Shown here piece after piece: positions 53,827-63,950 of a stretch of DNA of 64,000 nucleotides. The stretch lies in NCBI GenBank assembly GCA_963783245.1, contig CAWAMS010000006.1, forward strand, positions 244,058-308,057, read 5' to 3'. The position numbers were made by a program, and so were the translations under genes. The stretch is from Bog-473 sp963783245. GTDB lineage: Bacteria; Actinomycetota; Acidimicrobiia; Acidimicrobiales; RAAP-2. Under the pieces are notes generated by a model, which saw nothing but the letters and a program-made list of their open reading frames with translations, was not told the DNA's origin and searched no databases. Each line of letters opens with the position of its first letter. Position 1 is the stretch's first letter.

Positions 53827-54033
53827 CTAGTCCGGGAATCCGAGCTCGAGTCGGAACAGGATGGACTCTTGGAGATCGCTCAGCGAGACCTCGTCGGTCA
53901 TTTTGAGGAGGAGATCAACCAGCAATTGAGCCGGCGCACTCACCTGTGCGCCAAGAGTCCAAGCCCAGGTGGGAACGGCGAGACCCTCTGCGTCGCAACG
54001 ATCGGTCAACGTTCCGGTCAGGAATGCCGCCAC
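53827..54033 (-). other. Short ORF, possible remnant of a small actinobacterial protein
   Basis: GTG 54033 to stop 53827 encodes 68 aa containing FLTGTLTDRCDAEGLAVPTW, then LLVDLLLKMTDEVSLSDLQE. The segment LTDRCDAEGL followed by PxW looks like part of a known kind of small actinobacterial regulator. Upstream, another frame (ATG GAC GAG TGG) seems to continue it, which suggests a frameshifted relic. Confidence 0.3.
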
Positions 54034-54379
54034 TCATCCACTCGTCCATCCATTCTGCGGTCTCGCCCACGTCGTCTCATTGCCCACTCCCCGCGGGCAC
54101 GCCGCCCGAGGGACCGGGCACTGGGCCGGAAAAGGGAAGTTGGGCGGAATTTGGGCGGCAGTCGGCTCCGTGTAGAGCACCGGACGCGACACTGCCAGTG
54201 CGGCGTACACCCATGAAGTGCGCGCAGAGGGCTGTCCCGGCTGCGAGGGGTCACTATGACGACAAGCGGGGTGCACGCAGAAGAATCGGTGCACCGGCGC
54301 GATGAGCCGGGTCCTTACGCCGTCCTGGTTGGACGCCCCACGGCTACGGGACGGCCCGCCCCCCCATCGGGTACCGCGA

Positions 54380-57300
54380 ATGAGCGAGGTCGCAAGCGTT
54401 CCCGAACACCGTGTCGACCCTCCCTCCCAACGCAAGGAGGACGCGTCGAGCATTCGCTGGCACTGGCTGTACCTCCTGGCCAACGTCCCATTGGTCGTCG
54501 CAATCTTCGCCCTTCCTCGATATCACACCTACCTCTGGGGTTCAATGGGGCTCTGCTCCACCGTGGCGATTGTCGTCGGAGAAATAAAGAACCGACCGGC
54601 TCGTCGGGCGCCATGGATTCTCATCGCCATCGCACAGTTTGCCTTCATCAGCGGTGGCATTACGTACGATGTCCTGACCCAGTTCCTCCACGAGAGCAAG
54701 CCGTTCCCGTCAATCGCCGACGCGTTCTATCTCGCGACCTACCCGCTTGCTTGCTATCGGGTTGTTCCTATTGGTGCGGGCCCAGAGCCGCGAACGCAAT
54801 GTCGGCGCATTTCTCGACTCCCTCATCGTCACCGTCGGCCTGGCCTTGTTGTCATGGATCTACCTGATTGAGCCCACCCTCCGTGCCCCGGAGCTGACCT
54901 TCTTGACGAAAGAAGTGTCCCTGGCGTACCTGCTCGGTGACATCGTGATTCTGTACATGCTCGCCCGGTTACTGCTGGGCGGCCAGCGGCGCAACACCTC
55001 GGCCATGCTCCTGTCAGCCGGAGGCATCGGCTTCCTCGCCGCCGACTCGATGTACCGATGGAGCGAACTCCATGGGAACTTGTCGGTCGGTGGGCCTACG
55101 GCCCTGGGGTGCGTCGCCTTCTACGTCCTGGGTGGGACGGCCGCCCTCCACCCGTCAATGCGGGAGCTGACCGAAAAACAACCGAGCCGCCCGCTCAGCC
55201 CCATTTCGCTGGCCGCGATCAGCGTGTCTACCGTCGTCGCCCCCGCTCTCCTTGTGGCGCGCGCAATCCTCAACCCAACGGTCGACGATGGCGTGCTGAT
55301 CGGTACGGTCTCCGCACTGCTGTTCATTCTCGTCATGCTGAGGATCACCGGACTGGCCCAAAACCGGGCGGTGCATGCACAGCGAGAGCACATTCTTCGC
55401 GACCTCGGTGAACGCCTACTGGGAGCGACAGAGCTGAGCGAGGTCGTCTCCGTCTCACTAGGTGCGGTGGCGGCAATCGTCGGAGACCGTTCGGGAGCCT
55501 GTCTGCTCACGCAAATTGGCGAGGACGGCGAGCGGGTTGTAGGCGGGGTCCCGACCATCCTCGTGGGCTGCAGTGTCATCCTTCAGCAGAGCGATCACGC
55601 ATACGGTGGCTTGAAGGTCACATTTCCCAAGGTACCGTCTCCCGTCATTGACAGCGCGCACTACTGGACCCAGATTGCACTCGCCGACGTCCAAGGCGTG
55701 CGTCGGCAGATTCTCATCTCTCACAAGACGGACTTCTCGCCGGACACCCTCACCATCCTCGAAGCCATGGCAGCGCTGGTTTCATTGGCATTCGAGCGGA
55801 TGGAGCTCTCCATGATCCTCTACGAACGGCGGAGCGAAGCGAAGTTTCGCTCGCTCGTGCAAAACGCGTCGGATGTGATCCTGATCGTGCAAGCAGACGG
55901 CAGGCTTAGCGCGGAAACGCCCTCCGTATCGACCGTCCTCGGCTATGTGCGCGAAACGATCGAAGCCAAAACGATGAGTGACCTCCTCCACCCCGACGAT
56001 GCCACGCCGGCACTCGCGCTGGTTGAATCAATGATGTCAGGACGCCGCATGGGAGGCACGCGTGACGAATGGCGGGTTCGCCATGCCGACGGCCGGTGGC
56101 TCGTAATGGAAGTGACCGGAAGTGACCTCTCCGCTGATGTCCACATCGCAGGTGTCGTCCTCACGTTACGAGACGTGACCGAACGAAGGCACCTCGAGAG
56201 CGAGCTCCGTCACCGGGCCTTTCACGATGGCCTGACGAACCTGGCCAACCGGGACCTGTTCAACGATCGTGTCGAGCACGCACTCGGGAGAAGAGAACGA
56301 GAGGCCACATCGGTGGCGGTACTGCTTCTCGATCTCGATGACTTCAAGCTCGTGAACGACACCTTTGGACATGGAGCAGGTGACGAACTGCTGATCCAAG
56401 TGGGCAGCCGACTGGCCGGGCTCCTGCGCCATGGCGACACTGCGGCCCGTCTAGGTGGGGATGAGTTCGCGATCTGTGCGGCATTCGACGGATCGGAGAC
56501 CGATGCCGTCACTGCGCTGGCGGAGCGTGTGATCGACGTTTTCGGGGCTCCCTTCGCCGTGGCGAACACCGATATGAATACGAGCGCGACCGTGGGAATA
56601 GCCTCGGCGAGGTCGGACTCTGACAGTAACGCCGCCGACCTCCTTCGAGAAGCCGATCTGGCGCTCTATGCCGCCAAGAATGCGGGGAAGCGCACCTTCC
56701 GGTTCTACGAGCCCAGTCTCCATCAAGCGGTGCTCATGCGTATGCAGGAGCGAACCGAGCTGGAGCAGGCGATCGCGCGCGGCGAACTCCTCGTGTACTA
56801 CCAGCCGATCGTCGAGTTGCGCGACGGACGGATCGCCGGCGTTGAGGCGCTGGCACGTTGGAACCATCCGGAACGGGGCATTTTGCTCCCGTCTGAGTTC
56901 ATCCCGATCGCCGAGGAGTCCGGGCTCATAGTCCCCTTGGGGCGGTGGGTGCTCGACCAGGCCTGTGCCGACCTGAGCCACTGGCGGCGGAGCAACCCCA
57001 ATGCCCACCAGCTCCGCATGAGCGTGAACGTGTCCCCCCGCCAACTGCACGATCAACACTTTGCAAAAATGGTCGACGAGGTCCTTGTTGAACACGGCCT
57101 CGACCCCAGCGTACTCACGCTGGAGATCACCGAAGGCGTGCTCCTCGAAGAGGACGACTCGGTCGTGCGCCTCTTGGCGACGCTCCAGGAGCGCGGCATC
57201 ACGCTCGCACTCGACGACTTTGGGACGGGATACTCGTCACTCAGCTACCTCCATCAATTCCCGCTGGGCACGATCAAGATAGACCGCGCCTTTGTGAGGG

Positions 57301-57638
57301 ACATGGACAAGGGAAACGGCATGGCGCTCTTGGACACAATCGTCTCTATGGGGCGCAATCTGGGCTTGCTGGGTATCGCAGAGGGAATCGAAATTCCTTC
57401 ACACGTCGCGCAACTCGAACTCCTCGGTTGCAAGTACGGTCAAGGGTTCCTTTTCGCCCACCCCCTCCCCGCTGATGCCCTGGAAGCGCTATTGGACCAT
57501 CGCCTCGACATACCCGGGTCTCCCGCGTCCATGACCGACCTTCCTGACGGCATGCTCGGCCACTACGGCGGCGGTGAAGTGCCGACTGGCCTTCCTCACC
57601 AGTCCGACGACGCAGAAAGGCGATTGCAATCGCTCTGA
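54380..57638 (+). pseudogene. Membrane GGDEF-EAL protein (c-di-GMP cyclase/phosphodiesterase), one frameshift
   Basis: The first frame from ATG 54380 encodes helices (YLLANVPLVVAIFALPRYHT and others) up to SIADAFYLATYPL. Near 54755 the frame changes and continues LLAIGLFLLVRAQSRERNVG for 960 residues to the stop at 57638. Domains in order: about eight helices, a GAF-like region, PAS (LVQNASDVILIVQADGRLSA), GGDEF with RHGD I-site and RLGGDEFAI, and EAL (GVEALARW, ALDDFGTGYSSLSYL, KIDRAFV). Both catalytic motifs are intact. It would make and degrade c-di-GMP under membrane and PAS control. The single missing base may be a sequencing error; the long frame alone starts at 54747. Confidence 0.9.
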
Positions 57639-57859
57639 GAAGCGCCCGCGTCCAGCAGCTCCCACGGGCGTACTCCACGCGGCGGAACACCGCACAACAT
57701 CAGGCCAGGTCTGTGGCGCAACACACATTGCCAAGAGAGAACTCTTGCATCGAACTCTAGAGGCCGAACGATGGCCCAACTCCACAATAACGCTCTGGCG
57801 CCAGGTGGGGAGATCCATCGGTAGATCGATTCCGTAGCTGCCGAGCGAGCTGGGTCTCT

Positions 57860-58852
57860 CTATCGGATTTTGAAGTAGAACGAACCGGGTTCATCATCTG
57901 GCAATAGGTGGGGACAGACAGCTAAGAGACGGTCGAACTCTGCGTGGTACAGGTAGTTGATTGCCGCCACAATTTCATAGCGCTCCCGGTTACCCAGAAG
58001 AACCTCCAGAAGGTACTGCTCGTTCCACATAAGTACTTCTGTCCGCACCCACTGTTCGAGATAGTCGCGGGGAGTGAAGATGTCATGGATGTGCACGAAG
58101 ACGCCACTGGCGAGGTTCGGCAAGATTTCCAGATATTCGAAGAGCACGTCGCCTTGCGGCCTGATCATGTGTGAGGAGTCGATGAAGAGCAGATCGCTCG
58201 ACTCCAACTGACTGAAGAGGCTCAACCCCACATCCTCCACGCGCTCCCGAATGACGCGAACACCCAGCTGCTCAAGCCAGGGCATCTCGTACGGTTCTAT
58301 GCACACGTGCTCGACGGTCCCGCCATCCTCTGCGACGTTCCGCTTGATTGCCAGTTGTGCGATCTTGGTCGAGTTGCCGCTGCCCACCTCGAAGACCCGG
58401 CGTGGCTTCAAGTGGCGGATCATCGAGTACAGGAATTCCGCATCACCGTTTCCGAAAAACAGGTTCTCAAGGTCGAAGTCGAGGTCGCTCCCCGGCGATC
58501 CTTTCAGGTCCAGCGAGCGCAACTCATCCGCGAACTGGAGTTGAGAGAGCAGCGACACTTGACTCTCGTGCCGCAAGTCGATCCCCGGAAGCGTTCGCAC
58601 GTCTGACAGTCGCTTACGCAAATGGGCGTCGTTGAAGAGTGGGAAGTAGTAGTGGTCAGGTATAGGGAACAGGCCCATGTTCTTCAGTGATCTCGTCGAC
58701 AACGGCAGGCGTGCCGGACCTAATTTCATGAAAAAGAAGAAGGGCGGCGACGCGACTCGCAGACCGGCCGAGGTCACGCTGTCCACGAGTCGCATGAACT
58801 TTGCATTGCGAGTGACCGCCTTTGTGAAGTGCCTCCACTTGCTCACGGCCAC
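57860..58852 (-). CDS. Class I SAM-dependent methyltransferase (Methyltransf_24 type)
   Basis: 330 aa, GTG 58852 after GGGGAGG. It has motif I RRVFEVGSGNSTKIAQLA, the acidic segment HVCIEPYEMPWLEQLGV, and the active-site region SDLLFIDSSHMIRPQGDVL followed by VHIHDIFTPRDYLEQW. This pattern is found in methyltransferases of cell-wall or exopolysaccharide gene sets. The glycosyltransferase 2.5 kb away may share that context. Confidence 0.88.
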   Translation of the reverse strand: MAVSKWRHFTKAVTRNAKFMRLVDSVTSAGLRVASPPFFFFMKLGPARLPLSTRSLKNMGLFPIPDHYYFPLFNDAHLRKRLSDVRTLPGIDLRHESQVSLLSQLQFADELRSLDLKGSPGSDLDFDLENLFFGNGDAEFLYSMIRHLKPRRVFEVGSGNSTKIAQLAIKRNVAEDGGTVEHVCIEPYEMPWLEQLGVRVIRERVEDVGLSLFSQLESSDLLFIDSSHMIRPQGDVLFEYLEILPNLASGVFVHIHDIFTPRDYLEQWVRTEVLMWNEQYLLEVLLGNRERYEIVAAINYLYHAEFDRLLAVCPHLLPDDEPGSFYFKIR

Positions 58853-59257
58853 GCGTACCTCCCCTCGAGTCTTCTGAACCTTCCGTAGGGTAACTCAGGG
58901 TCGTGCCCGGGCTCAACGGTGCGCAAAAGATCGACGAAATGCAACCCGGAAGTCTTCGCTCGGGACACTTGGAATGGCTCCACGATGCCCTCTGGGGCTC
59001 CTACCAACCAATCGAGGATCCTCGACTGGACGCCGGAAGACCTGCCGATGGTAGTTCTTGCGAAACCTGCGGCGCCCGCAACGGAACTCGAAGGGCCTCC
59101 TAATCGGACCGGAGTCAGCGCGAGCAGGACAGCTGAAACATGTGCAAGCGGTGGAGCCAAACGCCAGCGCCGCTTTAAATCGATCCAAGCAAACGGCCGC
59201 GCTGTGTGTGAAGCGACCTCAGCCGCTTCGCACACGCACCGCTGGCCAATGGGGTGT

Positions 59258-59834
59258 CTATGCGGATCGGACCACCTCGTAGGTGAGCAACGGTAGGCCT
59301 TCACCGATGGTCTGGGTGCTGACGAGGCGCAGCGGTGTCTTGTCACTGGCGTCGCCGAAGAGGCGCTCGCCGCTCCGAGCACGACGGGGAAGATCACGAG
59401 CCGAAACTCGTCGACAAGGTCATGCTCGATCAATGTACGCACGAGCTGATAGCTGGCGTAGACGAGGATGTCACCATCGATCTCCTGCTTCAGTTTGGAG
59501 ACCTCTTTGACCAGGTCGCCATTGAGCACCGTCGAGTTGGACCATTTGGGCTCCTTCAAGGTGGAGGACACGACGTATTTGGGCAGGCTGTTCAACTTGT
59601 CCGCCCACTCCCGGTCCGGTCCAACCACCGGGTGGCGAACCACTCGTCGCTCTTACGACCGAGCAGCAAGGCCTCGGCGCGCAACGCCTCGTCCGTCTCG
59701 ACTTTGGCCCACTCTTCGAGGTCCTTGCCTCCAAACTGGCCGAACCAGCCGCCAAGCTTGAAGCCCTCCTGACCGTCGGGGTCCTGGACGACTCCATCGA
59801 GTGAGACGTTGGTGGTGACGACGATCTTTCCCAT
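59258..59834 (-). pseudogene. Dihydrofolate reductase-like (RibD C-terminal) protein, two frameshifts
   Basis: The ATG at 59834 follows GAAAGGAGA. MGKIVVTTNVSLDGVVQDPD, LGGWFGQFGGKDLEEW and ALLLGRKSDEWFA are in frame 1; EWADKLNSLPKYVVSSTLKE, DGDILVYASYQLVRTLIEHD and FRLVIFPVVLG are in frame 2; GERLFGDASDKTPLRLVSTQ to a TAG at 59258 is in frame 3. Joins are near 59610 (a G-run one base short) and 59372. Repaired length is about 190 aa, normal for this NADPH-dependent family. It diverges from the ECF sigma gene, a common neighbour. Confidence 0.82.
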
Positions 59835-59873
59835 TTTCGGTTCTCCTTTCGTTGGTTTTTCAGTTACCAGTGA

Positions 59874-59944
59874 TGTAGACACCGCGACTTCGGGAAATTG
59901 GGCGCTCACCAACCGCCCAGTTCGCCCCTCGGCCGGTGTCTACA
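59874..59944. promoter_or_regulatory. Mirrored 11-bp element in the ECF/DHFR-like divergent promoter
   Basis: TGTAGACACCG (59874-59884) and CGGTGTCTACA (59934-59944) are exact inverted copies 49 bp apart. Read outward, each strand shows CGGTGTCTACA, then 8-9 nt, then AACTG. The elements end 39 bp before the DHFR-like ATG and 47 bp before the sigma-factor GTG. This symmetry suggests two identical promoters, possibly recognised by the ECF sigma factor itself. Confidence 0.6.
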
Positions 59945-59991
59945 AGAGGATGGAACTGCGGCAAAGCACTGGGAAGAAGGAGGCGACGACT

Positions 59992-61002
59992 GTGGTGACG
60001 GCCGACTTGATCTCGAGGGCGCGGGCCGGGGATGGCGACGCGTTCCAGCAGCTGACCGAGCCGCACCGCCGGGAGCTCCAGGTGCATTGCTACCGGATGC
60101 TCGGATCCTTCCAGGATGCCGAGGACGCCCTCCAAGAGACGCTGCTGGCCGCGTGGCAGGGCTTCGGAGGCTTCGAAGGACGCGCCTCGCTCCGCACCTG
60201 GCTCTACCAGATCGCCACCAACCGATGCCTCAACGCCCGTCGGTCGGCCAGCCGACGCCCGGCCAAGGAGTGGGACGTGCCCAAGGTTGAACCGCCCGAG
60301 CCGACCCGGCTCGGCGAAGTCCTCTGGCTCGAGCCGTATCCCGACGCCCTCCTCGAGGGTGCGATCGACATACCGCTCGGCCCGGAGGCCCGCTACGAGC
60401 AGACCGAATCAATCTCACTGGCATTCGTGACCGCCCTTCAGGTCCTGCCGCCGCGGCAGCTCGCTGTGCTTGTCCTGCGCGACGTCCTCGGATTCCAGGC
60501 GAGCGAGGTGGCCGACATGCTGGGCTCGACCGTCGAATCGGTCAACAGCGCGCTCAAGCGGGCGCGCGCCAGCTTGGAGCGACGGTGGCTGCTGGACGCC
60601 GCCCTCGAACCACCTCCCGCCCCCGACTCACGCTCAGAGGATGCGATCGTGGGGAAGTTCGTCAGCGCGTGGGAGTCCGCCGATCTCGACGCACTGGTGG
60701 CCCTTCTGACCGACGACGTCTTCATGTCGATGCCGCCGATGCCATTCGAATACGAGGGCCGAGATGCCGTGGCCCGCTTCTGCGCCAGCATCTTCGGTTC
60801 GGGCCGGCGCTTCGACCTCGTGCCGACGCGAGCGAACGGTCAGCCGGCGTTCGGTGCATACGTCCGCACCCCTGACGGCATCAGCCACGGAGTGGGCCTC
60901 TTCGTCCTCGCCCTCGCCGGCGACCGGATCTGCGCCCTGACCCGCTTCGAGAACAATGTGTTCCCATGGTTCGGGTTACCGCGATCGCTCCCGAGCGCGT
61001 AA
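59992..61002 (+). CDS. ECF sigma factor of the TIGR02960 type with SnoaL-like C-terminal domain
   Basis: 336 aa from a GTG at 59992 after AAGGAGG; an ATG at 59950 is less well placed. Region 2 (LQVHCYRMLGSFQDAEDALQ, then ETLLAAWQGFGGFEGRASLR) and region 4 (LQVLPPRQLAVLVLRDVLGF, then SEVADMLGSTVESVNSALKR) are clear. The C-terminal part (FVSAWESADLDALVALLTDD to RICALTRFENNVFPWFG) is a SnoaL-like fold that regulates such sigma factors, with no anti-sigma gene nearby. It probably controls its own promoter and the divergent reductase. Confidence 0.92.
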   Translation: MVTADLISRARAGDGDAFQQLTEPHRRELQVHCYRMLGSFQDAEDALQETLLAAWQGFGGFEGRASLRTWLYQIATNRCLNARRSASRRPAKEWDVPKVEPPEPTRLGEVLWLEPYPDALLEGAIDIPLGPEARYEQTESISLAFVTALQVLPPRQLAVLVLRDVLGFQASEVADMLGSTVESVNSALKRARASLERRWLLDAALEPPPAPDSRSEDAIVGKFVSAWESADLDALVALLTDDVFMSMPPMPFEYEGRDAVARFCASIFGSGRRFDLVPTRANGQPAFGAYVRTPDGISHGVGLFVLALAGDRICALTRFENNVFPWFGLPRSLPSA

Positions 61003-61104
61003 CCAGGGTGAGCGGCACAGGGTCAGTTTTCCATGCCCGTGGGTCCTCTGTGGGAGGACAATGGCACGTCCTCCCGACGAATCGCAGGATCAGGTGCGCC
61101 GCAC

Positions 61105-61308
61105 CGCTTGAATGCGCCCATTGTGGGCATGGTCCCTTCTGCTGATGGTGGTGACTACTTCATGGTGGGCGCGGACGGAGGAGTCTTCACCTTCGGGGAC
61201 GCCAAGTTTGAAGCGTCTTGTCCAGGAATCGTCGGCGGGCCAGGGACGGCAGTCGGCATGCCCATCGTCGAACAATGGATTTCGGGCCACGACGCTCAGA
61301 TCAAGTGA
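61105..61308 (+). pseudogene. Fragment of a surface repeat protein (APIVGM...GVFTFGD repeat)
   Basis: The translation LNAPIVGMVPSADGGDYFMV, then GADGGVFTFGDAKFEAS, matches one unit of the beta-propeller-like repeats that occur in long tandem arrays in Acidimicrobiia surface proteins. Only one unit is present before the frame closes at 61308, and no signal peptide precedes it. It is a relic or a very short remnant. Confidence 0.55.
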
Positions 61309-62629
61309 TCGGGACTTGATAGTCAGTGCAAAAGGCTTGAGGCCACTCAGTGGAATAGCTCATGGCCGATTTCTTAGCCGGTATCTCGACCCCGCCTGGC
61401 CGCTCGTTGAACATGTCCCGGCCAGTCGTGCGCGACATTGAAGGGCTGAGCGGCGTAAGAGGTATCACGCCGGAGTGCCCGAGCTGTTCCATCAGCGTCC
61501 GATAGTGAAGGACGGTGCGATCCCAGGAGTGGGGGTCTGTGTAACTCTTCCCGCACAGTCCGGAGAGTCGGCGAATAGCGTCTCCTAGCGCCAGTGGATC
61601 GCTCGGCGGAATGAGGATCGCTCCCTCGTAGTCATTTACGGCCTCTGGGAGGCCACCCACGGCCGTGATCACCAAGGGCAGACCATTACTCATCGCCACA
61701 TGGGCCGGGGAACTAGCCGACGAACGATGATAGGGCAGGACGACAGCATCAGCTCCGGCAAAGTGTTCGATTACTTCAACATCGTCTACCCAATGATTGA
61801 CCAATGTGATGCGCTCACGGTGACGGCTGCCCTCAATCAGCTTGATGGGCAAGTCCCAGCCCTCCCACGTTTCGCCGACCACGGTCAGCCAGTAGCGTTT
61901 CACCTCATCGTCGCCGAACATTCCGAATGCTTCCACAAGATCTTCGAGCCCTTTGTAGGGACGAATGAGGCCGAAGTAGAGAAGATTGAGCGCATCGGGA
62001 GGCGCCACACGACGAGCGGCCAAAGCTGACCGTTCCTTCTGATTGCTTGACGCATGGTGATCCAATGGTCCATGGGGAATGACAACGCACGGCTGTCCAT
62101 GCAGTCGATAGCTCGCATGCAGAAGACATCGATCTGCTTCAGAGTGGACGACAAATGCGGATGCCGTTCGGAAGAATGGCCGGCGCAGTAATCGCACCCA
62201 TGCTCGGGCGAACGAAAGTTGCTCCTCGCCGCTATCGATTAGCTCGTGGATTTCCACCACGATCGAGGCTCCCATGAGCCGGGAGAACAGTGCGACAGCG
62301 AGGTAGGAATGAAGAAGGGCGCAAGACCATAGTTCGAAGATGACAACATCAGGTCTCCATTTCCTTACTTCATTCAGGGTGCGGAAGAGGTTCGGCACCC
62401 AAAACCAGTCAATAGGCGTGAGCATCTCCACACCTGGATGATGTTGAAGATCCGGGGACTTTGATCCGATTCGGGACCGACCCGGATAGAAGGCAGTAGG
62501 GATCAGTTGTCGCATGGGAATGAAGGCAACCTTGAACGTCCCCGAAAGGGCATTCGTCAGTCGAATGGTGTAATAGCTCATAGCACTCAGGAATCGCGTA
62601 CCTGCCCCTACGACAAGCACCCGAGACAT
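61301..62629 (-). CDS. Family 4 glycosyltransferase
   Basis: 442 aa from ATG 62629 (GTG 62647 possible). The N-terminal half has LVVGAGTRFLSAM and DVVIFELWSCALLHSYLA. The C-terminal GT-B half has LLYFGLIRPYKGLEDLVEAF, ADAVVLPYHRSSASSPAHVA and MSNGLPLVITAVGGLPEAV, typical of GT4. It should transfer a sugar from a nucleotide-sugar to a lipid-linked or polysaccharide acceptor at the cytoplasmic face. The C-terminal 40 residues look degenerate. Confidence 0.9.
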   Translation of the reverse strand: MSRVLVVGAGTRFLSAMSYYTIRLTNALSGTFKVAFIPMRQLIPTAFYPGRSRIGSKSPDLQHHPGVEMLTPIDWFWVPNLFRTLNEVRKWRPDVVIFELWSCALLHSYLAVALFSRLMGASIVVEIHELIDSGEEQLSFARAWVRLLRRPFFRTASAFVVHSEADRCLLHASYRLHGQPCVVIPHGPLDHHASSNQKERSALAARRVAPPDALNLLYFGLIRPYKGLEDLVEAFGMFGDDEVKRYWLTVVGETWEGWDLPIKLIEGSRHRERITLVNHWVDDVEVIEHFAGADAVVLPYHRSSASSPAHVAMSNGLPLVITAVGGLPEAVNDYEGAILIPPSDPLALGDAIRRLSGLCGKSYTDPHSWDRTVLHYRTLMEQLGHSGVIPLTPLSPSMSRTTGRDMFNERPGGVEIPAKKSAMSYSTEWPQAFCTDYQVPIT

Positions 62630-62652
62630 CTCGTTGCTCTCGTTCACGTCGA

Positions 62653-62859
62653 TTACGCCGGTAATCCGACCACAAACGCTCTAGGTTGTGCCAAGAACAG
62701 CTTCTTCGGAGGCTGCACATGAACAACGGCCGGCGCGGGTGCGGCAGGCGTAGGGGGCGCTGGAGACGGTCTGGGTCTATGGTCGGGATGCGTTCCGGGC
62801 GGGTACCATTTTCCGGTTGAGGCCAGCCAACAGCCAGGACCCTGCGAGGTGTCGCTCAT
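62653..62859 (-). CDS. Small protein with GPGxWLASxGKWYPP (DUF2510-like) motif
   Basis: 68 aa, ATG 62859 after GGAGGGG. MSDTSQGPGCWLASTGKWYP is the short domain that caps many actinobacterial membrane or secretion-related proteins. A Pro/Ala-rich tail follows. It may be a small membrane-recruiting protein or the surviving N-terminus of a larger gene. It lies just upstream of the glycosyltransferase. Confidence 0.65.
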   Translation of the reverse strand: MSDTSQGPGCWLASTGKWYPPGTHPDHRPRPSPAPPTPAAPAPAVVHVQPPKKLFLAQPRAFVVGLPA

Positions 62860-63752
62860 GGTTTTCCCCTCCGCTAACCCTCCTCATACATTCTGACACG
62901 CCCGTGAGACGGCTCGAATAGAGCCAAAAGCCCCTATTTTATCGTCCGAGTCTGATGGATGGAGCAAACCGCTTGATCAGTAGTCGAGGGGATGATTGCC
63001 ACTCCCCGTTGGGTGATCGGGCAGAACAGCGGGCCGACGCCTCAGAGGAAAGCGGCACGGGGGATCCCTGGCCCAATCAGGTCGATGGAGTTTGCCCAGG
63101 ACAAGGTTCGCTCATGGCTTCTGGGGTCCTATCCCAGCAGAGACAAGCCAGACGCCCATCCCCACAGCGGCAAGGATGGCAAGTACAACCAAAGTCCGAA
63201 GAGTGCGCCACACGTCACGGCGGTAGTGGTGATGCTGCATGGGCCCGAGAAACCCCCTAAACCGGGACCGGGGAAGATTCGGCCCAAGTGTGATGGTTAC
63301 TGTGCTGCACGCTCTTTGACCTCATCACGCGTCCGAGGCCGTGATTGACCTTCGCAATCTCGCATAGCGCGTACTCTGTCGTACATGGTTCGCTCATAGG
63401 GATCCGGCCTCGTTCCTTATGCCCAACACGCGGCGAAGTGGCACTCGCCGTAACGGGTTTGCCTTCGCCGAGAAATGCAACAATCAGCTCGGCGCGAAAA
63501 TCGGCGGTGATCATTCGGTCCTTTCGGCTGAGTGCCGTGACGCGTCAACATTTGGCGTATCTCTTTAGGCATTCCCACCGTATGAATCGACGGTCTCCAG
63601 CACTAGAGGAATAAGTCCCTCACGTACTGGGCACAAAGTCCTGTCTATTGCCGATACCTCGTCAAATTGGGACTTTCTCCTCTAACCATGGGGTCAGCTT
63701 GTTCCTACGGTGGCGACTAGGTCGGGGGATCTTGGCAGCGAGGGGGAAGACG

Positions 63753-63950
63753 ATGCGCCATTCGGCGACGTGTGGAAGAGGGCCCCAAAGGGAGCCGGCC
63801 CCAATCAACCGTGGCAGAGGAGCCGTTCTGAAGCGTTCGCTGAGCACGGTCGCCGTGTTTCTCTCAGCTCTTCTGCTGTGGTCTGTTGTGTCTGGTCTGG
63901 TTGAGGGTGTTCACGAGTTCATCGATGGGTGGCGCCTTGAGGCCCCCTAA
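63753..63950 (+). CDS. Possible 65-aa single-pass membrane protein
   Basis: ATG 63753 follows GAGGGGGAAGACG. The first 25 residues are polar and basic, then LSTVAVFLSALLLWSVVSGL forms one helix, followed by VEGVHEFIDGWRLEAP. The ribosome-binding site is good, but there is no family match. The preceding 62860-63752 stretch shows no gene I can support. Confidence 0.4.
   Translation: MRHSATCGRGPQREPAPINRGRGAVLKRSLSTVAVFLSALLLWSVVSGLVEGVHEFIDGWRLEAP

Noticed and set aside
63257..63514. 85-codon minus-strand frame in the gene-poor right end
   Set aside because: The sequence gives no motif and no good start; I could not support it as a gene or as a transposase remnant.
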